Assembly (NCBI RefSeq): GCF_023221595.1
Contig: NZ_CP096563.1
Coordinates: forward strand, 5,575,001 to 5,639,000
Reading direction: 5' to 3'
DNA: 64,000 nt
Origin: Rhodococcus qingshengii JCM 15477
GTDB taxonomy: Bacteria > Actinomycetota > Actinomycetes > Mycobacteriales > Mycobacteriaceae
Shown here: in pieces, positions 1 to 7,833 of the stretch
Layout: each line of letters starts with the position of its first letter
Numbering within the stretch: the stretch's first letter is position 1
The notes under the pieces: model-generated
Seen by the model: the letters and a program-made list of their open reading frames with translations, nothing else
What the model was told of the DNA's origin: nothing
Databases searched by the model: none
Position numbers and translations under genes: made by a program

Positions 1-971
1 GCATGCAGGTGGATCGCCGGTGCGGGTCGGGATTACAGGCAGTCATCCAGGCCGTCATGCAGGTTCAGTCCGGTGGCAGTGACCTGGTCCTCGCGGGCGG
101 TGCCGAGTCGATGAGCCAGGCCGAGTTCTACGCAACCGGAATGCGTTGGGGCGTCAAGGGTGAAGGAGTTGCGCTCAGCGATCGTCTCGCGCGCGCCCGC
201 GTCACAGCCGGCGGACGTGACTTCCCGGTTCCCGGCGGAATGATCGAAACGGCAGAGAACCTGCGCGCCGAGTTCTCCATCAGCCGCGAGGATCAAGATG
301 CACTCGCGGTTCAGTCCCATCAGCGTGCAGTCGCAGCACAGAAGAACGGCGTCTTCGCCGAAGAAATCGTTCCGGTATCCGTTCCGCAGCGCAAGGGCGA
401 GGCCCTGCTCGTCGACACCGACGAGCATCCACGCGCCGACACCTCGATGGAATCGCTTGCGCGCCTTCGTCCCATGCGCGCAAAGATCGACCCCGACTCC
501 ACCGTGACTGCAGGTAATGCCAGCGGTCAGAACGACGGCGCAGCACTGGCGATCGTCACCACCGCCGACAAAGCTCGTACCCTCGGACTGCGACCGCTCG
601 CACGCCTCGCGAGTTGGAGCGTTGCGGGCGTTCCGCCGCTCACCATGGGCATCGGCCCCGTCCCGGCGTCGAAGAAGGCACTCGGCCGCCTCGGGCTGTC
701 CCTGGCGGACATGGACGTCATCGAACTCAACGAAGCCTTTGCGGCACAAGCCCTTGCAGTCCTGCAGAGTTGGAATCTCGAGGCCGACGACCCACGCATC
801 AACCCCAACGGCTCCGGCATCTCCCTCGGACATCCGGTCGGAGCCACGGGTGGACGAATCCTGGCCACCCTGTTGCGCGAGATGGACCGTCGCGAAGCGC
901 GTTACGGCCTCGAGACGATGTGCATCGGCGGCGGGCAGGGCCTGACTGCGGTCTTCGAGCGCCTGTCCTGA
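1..971 (+). CDS. Acetyl-CoA acyltransferase (thiolase), 5' end cut by the window
   Basis: Thiolase-superfamily enzyme that cleaves or condenses acyl-CoA and acetyl-CoA in beta-oxidation or ketone metabolism. The visible 322 residues begin just before the nucleophilic cysteine (CGSG, Cys at visible residue 7). They continue through NEAFA (about 243), the GHPVGATG loop with its histidine (about 276-283) and the second catalytic cysteine in CIGGGQG (about 307). All three catalytic blocks are therefore present. About 80-90 N-terminal residues of a normal 390-400 residue thiolase lie upstream, and the reading frame enters at base 3. It ends at a TGA one base before the convergent MarR gene. Substrate chain length cannot be told. 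Family assignment is secure. Confidence 0.93.
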   Translation, partial: MQVDRRCGSGLQAVIQAVMQVQSGGSDLVLAGGAESMSQAEFYATGMRWGVKGEGVALSDRLARARVTAGGRDFPVPGGMIETAENLRAEFSISREDQDALAVQSHQRAVAAQKNGVFAEEIVPVSVPQRKGEALLVDTDEHPRADTSMESLARLRPMRAKIDPDSTVTAGNASGQNDGAALAIVTTADKARTLGLRPLARLASWSVAGVPPLTMGIGPVPASKKALGRLGLSLADMDVIELNEAFAAQALAVLQSWNLEADDPRINPNGSGISLGHPVGATGGRILATLLREMDRREARYGLETMCIGGGQGLTAVFERLS

Positions 972-1514
972 TCAAGCCCCGACGTGCGGGACGCCGGAGT
1001 CACCGAGTTCGCCGCGTAGGCCGTCGAGAAAGACACGCAGCAGGTCGGTGAGTTCGGCCTGCTGCTGCTCGGTGAGAATCGACGTCAGTTCGGCTTCACG
1101 GCCGAGGACTCGGTCCACCAATTGCTCCACCAGTTCGTGACCGGCGGCAGTGAGGGTCACGAGCACTATTCGTGACCCTTCCGCGGCGGAAGACCTCTCC
1201 ACCAGACCCGCGTTCTCCGCGCGCGCGAGTCGCTGCGAGATTGCACCGGCTGTGACTCCGGTCTGCTCGGTGATCTGGCGAGTCGTCAACTGATACGGCT
1301 CGCCGGATCGCCGCAGGACACTGAGCAGGTCCAGAGTCGCGGTGTCCGCACCGGCCGAGGCGAGCACCCGTCGGCGATCCTCACCGAGCAGCTTGGCGCA
1401 CATCCACAGCCTGGTGACGATGCCGATACCCTCCACGGGCGTGCCCGGCCTTTCGCGAAGCCATGCCAAGGCAACCGCGTCCACCGCGTCGTCCGGGTTG
1501 TAGTCGCCCACCAC
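972..1514 (-). CDS. MarR-family transcriptional regulator
   Basis: Winged-helix repressor of 180 residues. The core, about residues 60-130, has the MarR pattern: a helix-turn-helix reading EQTGVTAGAISQRLARAE, then a wing with GSRIVLVTLT. A dimerisation helix rich in Glu and Leu follows near the C-terminus. The start is a GTG, with a second GTG one codon further in. It is divergent from the dehydrogenase at 1584, with 69 bases between them that hold two copies of a TWTAG-NN-CTAAA palindrome. Autoregulation and control of the neighbour are likely inferences. The ligand is unknown. Confidence 0.88.
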   Translation of the reverse strand: MVGDYNPDDAVDAVALAWLRERPGTPVEGIGIVTRLWMCAKLLGEDRRRVLASAGADTATLDLLSVLRRSGEPYQLTTRQITEQTGVTAGAISQRLARAENAGLVERSSAAEGSRIVLVTLTAAGHELVEQLVDRVLGREAELTSILTEQQQAELTDLLRVFLDGLRGELGDSGVPHVGA

Positions 1515-1523
1515 TGCACACCT

Positions 1524-1565
1524 CGTTTAGCTCTAAATGATACGTTCTTCGTATAGGTCTAAACG
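1524..1565. promoter_or_regulatory. Twin palindromic operator between marR and the SDR gene
   Basis: Two palindromes lie 26 bases apart in the divergent intergenic region: TTTAGCTCTAAA at 1526-1537 (perfect arms, 2-base spacer) and TATAGGTCTAAA at 1552-1563 (one mismatch). The outer ends also form CGTTTAG...CTAAACG. The spacing is about two and a half helical turns. Location and symmetry fit binding of two MarR dimers. Confidence 0.6.
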
Positions 1566-1583
1566 TAGCTCACGGAGGTAGGC

Positions 1584-2309
1584 ATGACACGCACAGTTCT
1601 GGTAACCGGCGGCGGAACAGGGATCGGGCGCGCAGTTGCAGCGGCGTTCGCCCGAGACGGAGACACCGTTTTTGTCACCGGCCGACGCACGGAACCACTC
1701 GAAAAGACCGCGGAGGAGTTGGGCGATAATGTTCACGCCTTGACTTGTGACAACTCCGACCCGAAAGACCTGAAGCGGCTGCAGGATTCGCTTCCGGGAA
1801 CCATCGACGTCGTGGTGCACTGCGCCGGCGGTAACACGGACTTCGATCGTGAAGCGCCGTCAGATCTGGAATCCCTGGCCGCCGGGTGGCGGGCCAATCT
1901 GGACTCCAATCTGATCTCGGCAGTGTTGACCACAGCAGCAGTTCGAGATCGAATCCCCAGTGGCGGTGCCGTCATCACCATCGGATCGATTGCCGCCGAC
2001 AAGGGAGCTGGAGCGTACGGCGCTGCCAAAGCAGCAGTTGCGACGTGGAATGTCGATCTGGCCGCCGAACTGGGCCCAGAAGGCATCACGGCGAACATCG
2101 TCTCCCCCGGTTACATCGCCGACACCGAGTTCTTCCGGGACTTTCTGACGGACGAGCGTCGCGCGATGCTGATCGAATCCACCAGCACCAAGCGCGCCGG
2201 AACCCCGGACGACATCGCATCAGCCGTCCATTTCTTGGCCTCACCGGGTGCCCGGCAGATCACCGGTCAGGTATTGGCAGTCAACGGCGGTGAGAGAACC
2301 AGTCGCTGA
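1584..2309 (+). CDS. Short-chain dehydrogenase/reductase (SDR)
   Basis: Classical NAD(P)-dependent SDR of 241 residues. The Rossmann motif TGGGTGIG is at 8-15 and the cofactor-preference segment TGRR at 32-35 hints at NADP. The active-site Asn is about 109, Ser 135, and the YxxxK pair is Tyr145 and Lys149. The C-terminal QVLAVNGG segment is typical of FabG-like members. The ATG follows a GGAGG ribosome site by five bases. Probably under the divergent MarR repressor, so induced by an unknown aromatic or aldehyde-like compound. Substrate unknown. Confidence 0.88.
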   Translation: MTRTVLVTGGGTGIGRAVAAAFARDGDTVFVTGRRTEPLEKTAEELGDNVHALTCDNSDPKDLKRLQDSLPGTIDVVVHCAGGNTDFDREAPSDLESLAAGWRANLDSNLISAVLTTAAVRDRIPSGGAVITIGSIAADKGAGAYGAAKAAVATWNVDLAAELGPEGITANIVSPGYIADTEFFRDFLTDERRAMLIESTSTKRAGTPDDIASAVHFLASPGARQITGQVLAVNGGERTSR

Positions 2310-3029
2310 TCACGCCAGGTGGCGCTCGAAGAACGAGTCGATTCGCTTCCAGGCATCCTGCGCTGCAACAGGATCGGGACCGATTCCGAGGATGCGCTCC
2401 AAAGGACGAAGCACCTTGGGTCCGGCCTCCGCGTCGTTGAGGAACGCGTGGCCGGCGGTGGGGTACTCCTTGACGTCGTTCTCGATACCGGCATTGCTGA
2501 GCGCCGTCTCCAGCTTCGCTGCCGCGCCCCGGAGCGAAAAGTCCTTGCCTCCGAAACTCCCGACGATCGGGCACGCATCCACCACGGCCTCATCGAGTTT
2601 GCGTGGAAGCTGACCGTAATTGACCGAGGCAGCGTCGAAATCTCCGGCGCTGACCATCGCGAAGCCGCCGCCCATACAGAATCCGATGACCCCGATCTTT
2701 CCGGTGCAGTCCGTGGATTCCACCAGCCAACTGCGAGCGACTTCGATGTCGGTGAACGCCTTGCCGTGTCCTCGAAGCATCGACGTCATAGTGGGCACGA
2801 GGCACCGCTTCGCCCCACCCGCGCTGTAGAGGTCGACAGCAAGCGTCAAAAACCCCGCAGCGGCCAGCCGCTTGGCTTGCCGCTGCATCACCTCCTCGAG
2901 CCCGAAGGCCTCGTGAATCATCACTACCCCCGGCCACGGGCCGGGGGTAGTGGGGGTTTCGAGTATCGCTCGCAGCGGTTGTGATCCGCCGACTACTGCG
3001 GCGCGGCCCGTCAGATCTATGTCCACCAT
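2310..3029 (-). CDS. Dienelactone hydrolase family protein
   Basis: Alpha/beta hydrolase of 239 residues in the dienelactone hydrolase (carboxymethylenebutenolidase) family. The nucleophile is a cysteine, Cys118 in GFCMGG, as expected for the family. The conserved MIHEAFG with Glu40 precedes it, and the later Asp (FGGKDFS) and His (AGHAFLN) complete the triad. The gene converges on the SDR with no intergenic bases. True dienelactone hydrolases act in chlorocatechol breakdown, but no catechol dioxygenase is nearby, so the substrate stays open. Confidence 0.87.
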   Translation of the reverse strand: MVDIDLTGRAAVVGGSQPLRAILETPTTPGPWPGVVMIHEAFGLEEVMQRQAKRLAAAGFLTLAVDLYSAGGAKRCLVPTMTSMLRGHGKAFTDIEVARSWLVESTDCTGKIGVIGFCMGGGFAMVSAGDFDAASVNYGQLPRKLDEAVVDACPIVGSFGGKDFSLRGAAAKLETALSNAGIENDVKEYPTAGHAFLNDAEAGPKVLRPLERILGIGPDPVAAQDAWKRIDSFFERHLA

Positions 3030-3075
3030 GTTTCGATGCTAGGCCGACGCAGGGTCCGTACGCTCGGAAGCGAGG

Positions 3076-4080
3076 TCAGGGGAGTTGTTTTCCCTGGCCC
3101 GCCGCAAGCCCAGTCAAGACCTCGGCGAGCTGCGGCAAGGCGTACGGCGCGCTCAGTGGACCGAAATTGTCGACAAAGGCATTCGAGAGCAGAAGTTCGA
3201 CCGGCGCATAGGCTCGCGCCTTCACCGCGGGGAGGTTCTGGAAAACTGCGAAGTTCTCCAACCTCGTCGTCGCTTCCTGATCAGAAGCGAGGCTGAGCAA
3301 AATGTCTGCGGGTGCGAGTACCTCCGCCTGCTCCATCGACAGCGCAGTCATCTGCTCGGCGTTGTATCCGCGATAGTCGAGTCCGAGTTCGCGCAGCAGA
3401 ACCCCGGGCGCACTGGCATCCCCCTGCACATACAACTGATCGCCGTACATCGAGCCGATCATGATCGTCTTGCCACCCAAGCCGTTCAGGGAAGCTGCGG
3501 TGTCGGAGATCAGAGCGTCGGTCCGGGCGATCGCTGCAGCAGCAGCCTCGTCGACAAAAGCGGCCTGCCCGACCGTGGCAACGCCGTCACGCCACGACGT
3601 GGTCCAGTCCAGCGCGACGACCGGCGCGATCTGACTGAGCCTCTCGGCTGCCGGTTCGAGATAAGTCTTCATTCCGATGATGAGGTCCGGCGAGTAGCGC
3701 GCGATGATTTCCGGGTTGATTTCGCCTGTGGTGCCGAAGCTTTCGAGGTCGGCTATTCCAGCGGTGCTCTGCCAAGGCAGTGCACCGCGGTCCCACGCAC
3801 CCGTATTGCCGTAAGCGACTGGGTGAACACCGAGCGAGAGCAGGAATTCCAGATCCGTGAAGTCGCTGGCAACAACGATCCTTTCCGGCTTTCCCGAGAT
3901 CGTGGTGGTTCCGAGCGCATTGATCACCTCACGTTGTTCGCCGGCATCAGAAGCATCTGATGTAGTCGAACACCCCGCAAGGATGGCGGCCGCTGCCACT
4001 GCGCCGACCCCGAAGAACCCACGGCGACTGAGCTGGTCCACAAGTTCAGACGTCGTGCATTCACAAATCGTTCCGTACAT
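3076..4080 (-). CDS. Siderophore/iron ABC transporter substrate-binding lipoprotein
   Basis: Periplasmic-binding-protein type II (FecB/FhuD class) of 334 residues, exported by Tat as a lipoprotein. The twin arginine is at 19-20 (RRGFFGVGAV) and the lipobox LAGC puts the lipid on Cys37. The ATG at 4080 is chosen because an AAGGAG ribosome site lies about nine bases upstream; an ATG 15 codons earlier lacks one. No permease or ATPase is adjacent, so it likely shares a transporter encoded elsewhere. An IdeR/DmdR-like box about 55 bases upstream points to iron repression. It is a paralogue in type of the protein at 6413-7405. Confidence 0.88.
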   Translation of the reverse strand: MYGTICECTTSELVDQLSRRGFFGVGAVAAAAILAGCSTTSDASDAGEQREVINALGTTTISGKPERIVVASDFTDLEFLLSLGVHPVAYGNTGAWDRGALPWQSTAGIADLESFGTTGEINPEIIARYSPDLIIGMKTYLEPAAERLSQIAPVVALDWTTSWRDGVATVGQAAFVDEAAAAAIARTDALISDTAASLNGLGGKTIMIGSMYGDQLYVQGDASAPGVLLRELGLDYRGYNAEQMTALSMEQAEVLAPADILLSLASDQEATTRLENFAVFQNLPAVKARAYAPVELLLSNAFVDNFGPLSAPYALPQLAEVLTGLAAGQGKQLP

Positions 4081-4471
4081 GTATGCACTCTCCTTCTCGG
4101 CGACTGCTGCGCGCGCCGAGGGCACAGCGAAAGAGAGGTTAGCCCACCCTCATCTTCCATAGGGTTCCTACGTTTGCGATTCCGAGAGATCGGAGCGATA
4201 AAAATGGACCGTTCTCGAGCGGACAAGTACATTCCCGCTGATCTATCACCGCAGGCAGTTGGGCGAGCCACCAGTCCCTGCCTTCGGCGATCGGGTCGCT
4301 CCAGCGTCGAAAATCAGTCGAAGATCAGTTGCCATTCCCTCCTCGAAAGCTTCCGAATTACCGTCTTTTGCACGTCGCCCACCGTTCGACTTGCGCGGCG
4401 TGGGAGGATAGACATATCGAGATCGGGACTTCGATGTGAGGGCCCGGATCGAGTTTGTAGGGAGTATCGGT
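4081..4471. other. Divergent intergenic region, siderophore-binding gene / csp
   Basis: About 390 bases without a convincing gene. It holds the iron box at the left, and on the right the promoter and long leader of the cold-shock gene. Long structured leaders are usual for csp genes, where they act in cold-dependent translation. I could not fix -10 and -35 boxes with confidence. Confidence 0.5.
4133..4153. promoter_or_regulatory. Iron box (IdeR/DmdR-like operator)
   Basis: AGGTTAGCCCACCCT at 4136-4150 matches the actinobacterial iron-box core AGGTTAGSCTAACCT at 13 of 15 positions. The left half is perfect. It lies upstream of the siderophore-binding lipoprotein on the minus strand, where an iron-loaded IdeR/DmdR1 repressor would act. 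Confidence 0.6.
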
Positions 4472-4675
4472 ATGGCACAGGGCATCGTGAAGTGGTTCAA
4501 CGGCGAAAAGGGCTTTGGTTTCATCGCTCCCGACGACGGAACACCGGACGTGTTCGTTCATTACTCTGAAATCTCGGGCAACGGCTACAAGTCGCTCGAC
4601 GAGAACCAGCGTGTGGAGTTCGAGGTTGGCCAGGGCCAGAAGGGTCCTCAGGCCACCAATGTGCGCGCTGTCTGA
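4472..4675 (+). CDS. Cold-shock protein (CspA family)
   Basis: Single-domain OB-fold RNA/DNA chaperone of 67 residues, the normal length of the family. RNP1 (KGFGFI) is at 13-18 and RNP2 (VFVHY) at 27-31. The start [10 protein letters not shown] fits bacterial Csp proteins and follows a GGGAG ribosome site. Longer in-frame starts upstream have no family support. It binds single-stranded nucleic acid and melts mRNA structure. A strong terminator follows immediately. Confidence 0.96.
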   Translation: MAQGIVKWFNGEKGFGFIAPDDGTPDVFVHYSEISGNGYKSLDENQRVEFEVGQGQKGPQATNVRAV

Positions 4676-4686
4676 TCAGTGACACA

Positions 4687-4724
4687 AGAAGAGGGCCGCA
4701 CCCGCAAGGGTGCGGCCCTCTTCT
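4687..4724 (+). terminator. Strong stem-loop terminator after csp
   Basis: A perfect 17-bp stem (4687-4703 with 4708-4724) is closed by a GCAA tetraloop. It carries a short T-rich end on the plus strand. It sits between the convergent csp and HTH-Clp_N genes, so it can serve both. Confidence 0.85.
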
Positions 4725-4744
4725 GCATCGGATTCACCTCTGAA

Positions 4745-5473
4745 TCACTGATCCTGAATGACGGCCAACGCTCCAACGATGTTCGACTCCGCCACCGACT
4801 TCGAGATTCCGAGATCAGCCAGAACACCTGATCCGTCTTCGAGTTCGAGCAGCGCGAGCAGGATGTGCTCGGTTCCGATGTAGTTGTGGCCCAGGCGAAG
4901 AGCCTCACGGAACGTCAGTTCCAGGACCTTGCGCGCACGAGCGTCGTACGGAATGAGTTCTGGTAGTTCGGAAGTCGGAGTCGGTAGTACACCGGCCACT
5001 GCAGCTCGGACGGATCCGAGCTCCACCCCTTGCGCCACTATCGCCTTCGCAGCCAACCCGGCAGGCTCCTCGACGAGCCCCAGGAGCAGGTGCTCCGGCT
5101 GGATCTCTGCGTTACCGGCGGCGCGGGCTTCGTTCTGCGAGGCCATGACGACGTTCTTCGCCCGGGGAGTGAACCGGTTGAACCCTTCGTTCGGATCCAT
5201 CGGCTTCTGATCACTCGGCGCCTTGGGAACAAAACGCTTCTGCGCAGCCTGCTTCGAGACACCCATGCTCGCGCCGATCTCCGTCCACGACGCTCCCGAC
5301 CTGCGCGCCTGGTCGACGAAGTGACCGATCAGGTGATCTGCAACTTCACCGAGATGATCAGCGGCAATCACGGCGTCGGAGAGTTGGTCGAGAGCATCGG
5401 TGTGCACCTTCTTGATCGCGTCGATGAGGTCGTCGAGTCGAACCTTGTTGGTCATTTCCACTGGCTTGCTCAT
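4745..5473 (-). CDS. HTH and Clp N-terminal (Clp repeat) domain protein
   Basis: Protein of 242 residues with two parts. The N-terminal half (about 1-85) contains a predicted helix-turn-helix, SWTEIGASMGVSKQAAQKRF. The C-terminal part (about 100-240) is a double Clp_N repeat (FTPRAKNVV, PEHLLLGLVEE, then GTEHILLALLE) as found at the N-terminus of ClpC/ClpA. There is no AAA ATPase module. Such proteins may be regulators that sense ClpC substrates or adaptors; the exact role is not established. Two copies of a 19-bp palindrome abut the ATG, suggesting autoregulation and a very short or absent 5' leader. Confidence 0.82.
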   Translation of the reverse strand: MSKPVEMTNKVRLDDLIDAIKKVHTDALDQLSDAVIAADHLGEVADHLIGHFVDQARRSGASWTEIGASMGVSKQAAQKRFVPKAPSDQKPMDPNEGFNRFTPRAKNVVMASQNEARAAGNAEIQPEHLLLGLVEEPAGLAAKAIVAQGVELGSVRAAVAGVLPTPTSELPELIPYDARARKVLELTFREALRLGHNYIGTEHILLALLELEDGSGVLADLGISKSVAESNIVGALAVIQDQ

Positions 5474-5522
5474 GCGTCAACCATAGGTTGACGCAATCGA
5501 AAACGTCAACCCTAGGTTGACG
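5474..5522. promoter_or_regulatory. Two tandem 19-bp palindromic operators
   Basis: CGTCAACCATAGGTTGACG at 5475-5493 and CGTCAACCCTAGGTTGACG at 5504-5522 are near-identical perfect palindromes (arms CGTCAACC/GGTTGACG) spaced 29 bases start to start. The first touches the start codon of the HTH-Clp_N gene. They must overlap its promoter. The natural candidate binder is that HTH protein itself. Confidence 0.75.
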
Positions 5523-5543
5523 ATCGTTTTCGCCGCACAGCGA

Positions 5544-6329
5544 TTAGCCGGAAAAGAACTCACGCAGAGCCGGGACAATAGCGTCGTCGGCAACGCCGTG
5601 ACCCTGACCGGGGATCTCCAAAGTCTTTGTCCCCGAGACTTTTGCAGCGATTCTCGTCGCCGAGGCAGGTGCCCATTGACCACTGTCACCGCCGTACATG
5701 ACCAATGTAGGGACGGTAATGGAGGCAAGCCAGTCGAGCGACTGACAGCCGTGATCACACACCGCGACGTCGTAAGGCAAGGTGTGCGCGATGGCGCACA
5801 TGTCGGGCCAATCGGCACTCCGCTTGATCTCGTCGACCATCTCCGCGGATGCACCGGTCAGATCCAGAAAACGCGTCACAGCACCTTCCCTGTCGCCGCC
5901 CGCAATCAATCGCTCCAGGTCACTTTGGGCAGTCTCGTCACGCTGGTCGTCGTCCATGTACGGCGCCTCGTAGACGGCGAGCTTACGCATCGGAACGGCC
6001 TGCGCAGCGGCCTCCAAAGCCAGCGCGGCACCCGACGACAATCCGTAAACGAGCGGTGTTTCACCGGTGGCAGCGACGACCGCCCGCAAGTCCTCCACCT
6101 CGGCGTCGATCGAGAACGCGCGACTGTCACCGCTGTCCCCGCGTCCGCGCCTGTCGTACGAATACACCGTGAAGTCCGCCGCCAACTCTGCAGCCAGGGA
6201 ATCGAACCATCCGCGGTCGCAGAACGCTCCGGCGACCAGGACCACTGCTGGTCCGGCACCGGAGCGTTCGTATGCGATGGTCGTACCGTCGCGGGATTGC
6301 ACTACCGCAGGGGATTGCTCTGTTTGCAC
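5544..6329 (-). CDS. Alpha/beta hydrolase
   Basis: Soluble alpha/beta-hydrolase of 261 residues. The nucleophile elbow is GLSSG with Ser98. A late GQGHGV supplies the histidine, and TLVMYGGDSG fits the acid strand. The GTG at 6329 is preferred because GAGGAG lies six bases before it; a TTG eight codons upstream has no such site. It stands between two unrelated genes with 43 bases to the HTH-Clp_N operators. Substrate unknown; it could be an esterase, lipase or epoxide-type hydrolase. Confidence 0.82.
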   Translation of the reverse strand: MQTEQSPAVVQSRDGTTIAYERSGAGPAVVLVAGAFCDRGWFDSLAAELAADFTVYSYDRRGRGDSGDSRAFSIDAEVEDLRAVVAATGETPLVYGLSSGAALALEAAAQAVPMRKLAVYEAPYMDDDQRDETAQSDLERLIAGGDREGAVTRFLDLTGASAEMVDEIKRSADWPDMCAIAHTLPYDVAVCDHGCQSLDWLASITVPTLVMYGGDSGQWAPASATRIAAKVSGTKTLEIPGQGHGVADDAIVPALREFFSG

Positions 6330-6412
6330 GTCGATCTCCTCAGGTCTGGTCAATGCCTACCTGATTAGACCGCCCGCGCTACCGAAACTCATCGGTCCGG
6401 TCGGCAGAGGCT

Positions 6413-7405
6413 TCAGCTGATCTTGTTGTACAGGGCATCCCAACCCTGTGCCACGTACGAAATCGTGTAGATCGAACCGTAGAACGTAGAGCCACCCAGA
6501 CTGGTGACGTTGCCCGCCTGCACTGCCGGGAGTCGCTGCCACAGCTTGCTCGCCACCAATGCCTGGTACGCCGCACTGTCCTCGTTCTCGGTGATCATGA
6601 AGCCGTCGACGCCGGCCAGCACGTCGAGGCCTTCGAGGCTGACGCCGCCCTCGGGATCGAGCCCCTCCGAGGTGGCGGTTTTGCCACCGATGTCGCCGAG
6701 CGTCATGTCGCTGGGCTTGTCGCCCTTCTCGGAGGTACGGATGCTCGTGACGTACAGCGTGTTCGTGTCCGGCATGAACGAGACACTGGCGACGGTCTTG
6801 GACGCAATCTTCTCGGCATGACGACTGCGGATGTCGGAAATCAGATTGTCGTAGTCGAGCGTCAATCGATCGAGTGTGGCCGTTCGACCGAGCCAGCCCG
6901 ACAACCGCGAGAGGTTTGTGCGCCAGTCGTCGGTGAACTCTGTCGTCAGAACCGGTGCGATGGTGGACATCTCGGCCACCGGCCACCACTCGCTCTCGTA
7001 GTTCAGGCACACGATCAGGTCGGGCTCGAGCGCCAAGATCTGCTCGCGGTTGGGGATCTCCGACAGGAACGGTACCGACGAATCGATAGGCACCCACGGT
7101 GTCGCCTGGGCGTACGTGTAGCCGACGAGCGGAAGTTCCAGCGCTACAGCAGGTTCCAGATCGAGCCGCGAGTCGATCGCGACAACCCTCTTCGGATTGA
7201 CAGGAATGTCGTACGTTCCGAGAGGTGTCGTCACAGAACGCATTTCGGTTTCACCCGAACTGCTCCCGCTGTCACCGCAGGCCGCCAGGAACGCGCCCAG
7301 CCCGGCGATTCCGGCACCGAAGCCGAACTGCCGACGTGTGAGGTCCGAAACGAGGCGGTTGTCGGAGTAGCCCTCGGGAAGCAAGAGCGTGGATTGAGCG
7401 GGCAT
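6413..7405 (-). CDS. Siderophore/iron ABC transporter substrate-binding lipoprotein
   Basis: FecB-class binding protein of 330 residues with a Tat lipoprotein leader: twin arginine at 24-25 (TRRQFGFG) and lipobox cysteine at about 43 (LAAC). The two lobes are joined by the long helix typical of iron-siderophore binders (DRLTLDYDNLISDIR region). A GGAGG site stands ten bases before the ATG. As with the protein at 3076-4080, no permease or ATPase is adjacent. A degenerate iron box lies about 50 bases upstream, in keeping with iron control. Confidence 0.87.
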   Translation of the reverse strand: MPAQSTLLLPEGYSDNRLVSDLTRRQFGFGAGIAGLGAFLAACGDSGSSSGETEMRSVTTPLGTYDIPVNPKRVVAIDSRLDLEPAVALELPLVGYTYAQATPWVPIDSSVPFLSEIPNREQILALEPDLIVCLNYESEWWPVAEMSTIAPVLTTEFTDDWRTNLSRLSGWLGRTATLDRLTLDYDNLISDIRSRHAEKIASKTVASVSFMPDTNTLYVTSIRTSEKGDKPSDMTLGDIGGKTATSEGLDPEGGVSLEGLDVLAGVDGFMITENEDSAAYQALVASKLWQRLPAVQAGNVTSLGGSTFYGSIYTISYVAQGWDALYNKIS

Positions 7406-7455
7406 GCGTGTCGAACCTCCAAAAGAAATGAATCATCCACTGTTGCGAGCGGATA

Positions 7456-7470
7456 AGGATGCCCTAACAG
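7456..7470. promoter_or_regulatory. Possible degenerate iron box
   Basis: AGGATGCCCTAACAG matches the iron-box core AGGTTAGSCTAACCT at about 10 of 15 positions, with an intact right half CTAAC. Its support comes from position, upstream of the second siderophore-binding lipoprotein. Confidence 0.35.
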
Positions 7471-7533
7471 CGTACGCAGGGAGGGTCGTCGCGATCGGCC
7501 CAGAAATAGTCGAATCAGGCCAATTCGCACCCC

Positions 7534-7644
7534 TTACTTGTCGAGTTTGCGCATCTCGACGAAGTAGACCGCACTGAACGCGAGGTAGGTGCCGACGATT
7601 CCGAGGACCGAGATGATCAGGACGAGAGCGAGAAACATAGCCAT
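7534..7644 (-). CDS. Small single-pass membrane peptide, 36 residues
   Basis: Short ORF encoding one strongly hydrophobic segment (about residues 3-29) and a charged tail, EMRKLDK. The ATG at 7644 follows GGAG by six bases. In-frame starts further upstream give a basic extension that looks non-coding. Topology would be N-out/C-in by the positive-inside rule. Function unknown; the size and form resemble small stress or transporter-associated membrane peptides. Confidence 0.55.
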   Translation of the reverse strand: MAMFLALVLIISVLGIVGTYLAFSAVYFVEMRKLDK

Positions 7645-7833
7645 GATGGTCTCCACTGACACGGGTTGTTCACGATGTCGATCGAGAGAAAATGGCTTCG
7701 AACTGCGGCGCTGCGACTCGAAGCGGGGCCGAAACTTTCGGTTACACACACCACGCTAGCCCCAGGCGTCTCGAGTTTTGATGAACTCGAGGTGAACTCT
7801 CCTACGGCTACGTCACACTTTTCTGTCGGACGG

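Noticed and set aside
5517..6368. Plus-strand ORF of 283 residues opposite the alpha/beta hydrolase
   Set aside because: Mirror of a recognised gene; its translation has no coherent domain.
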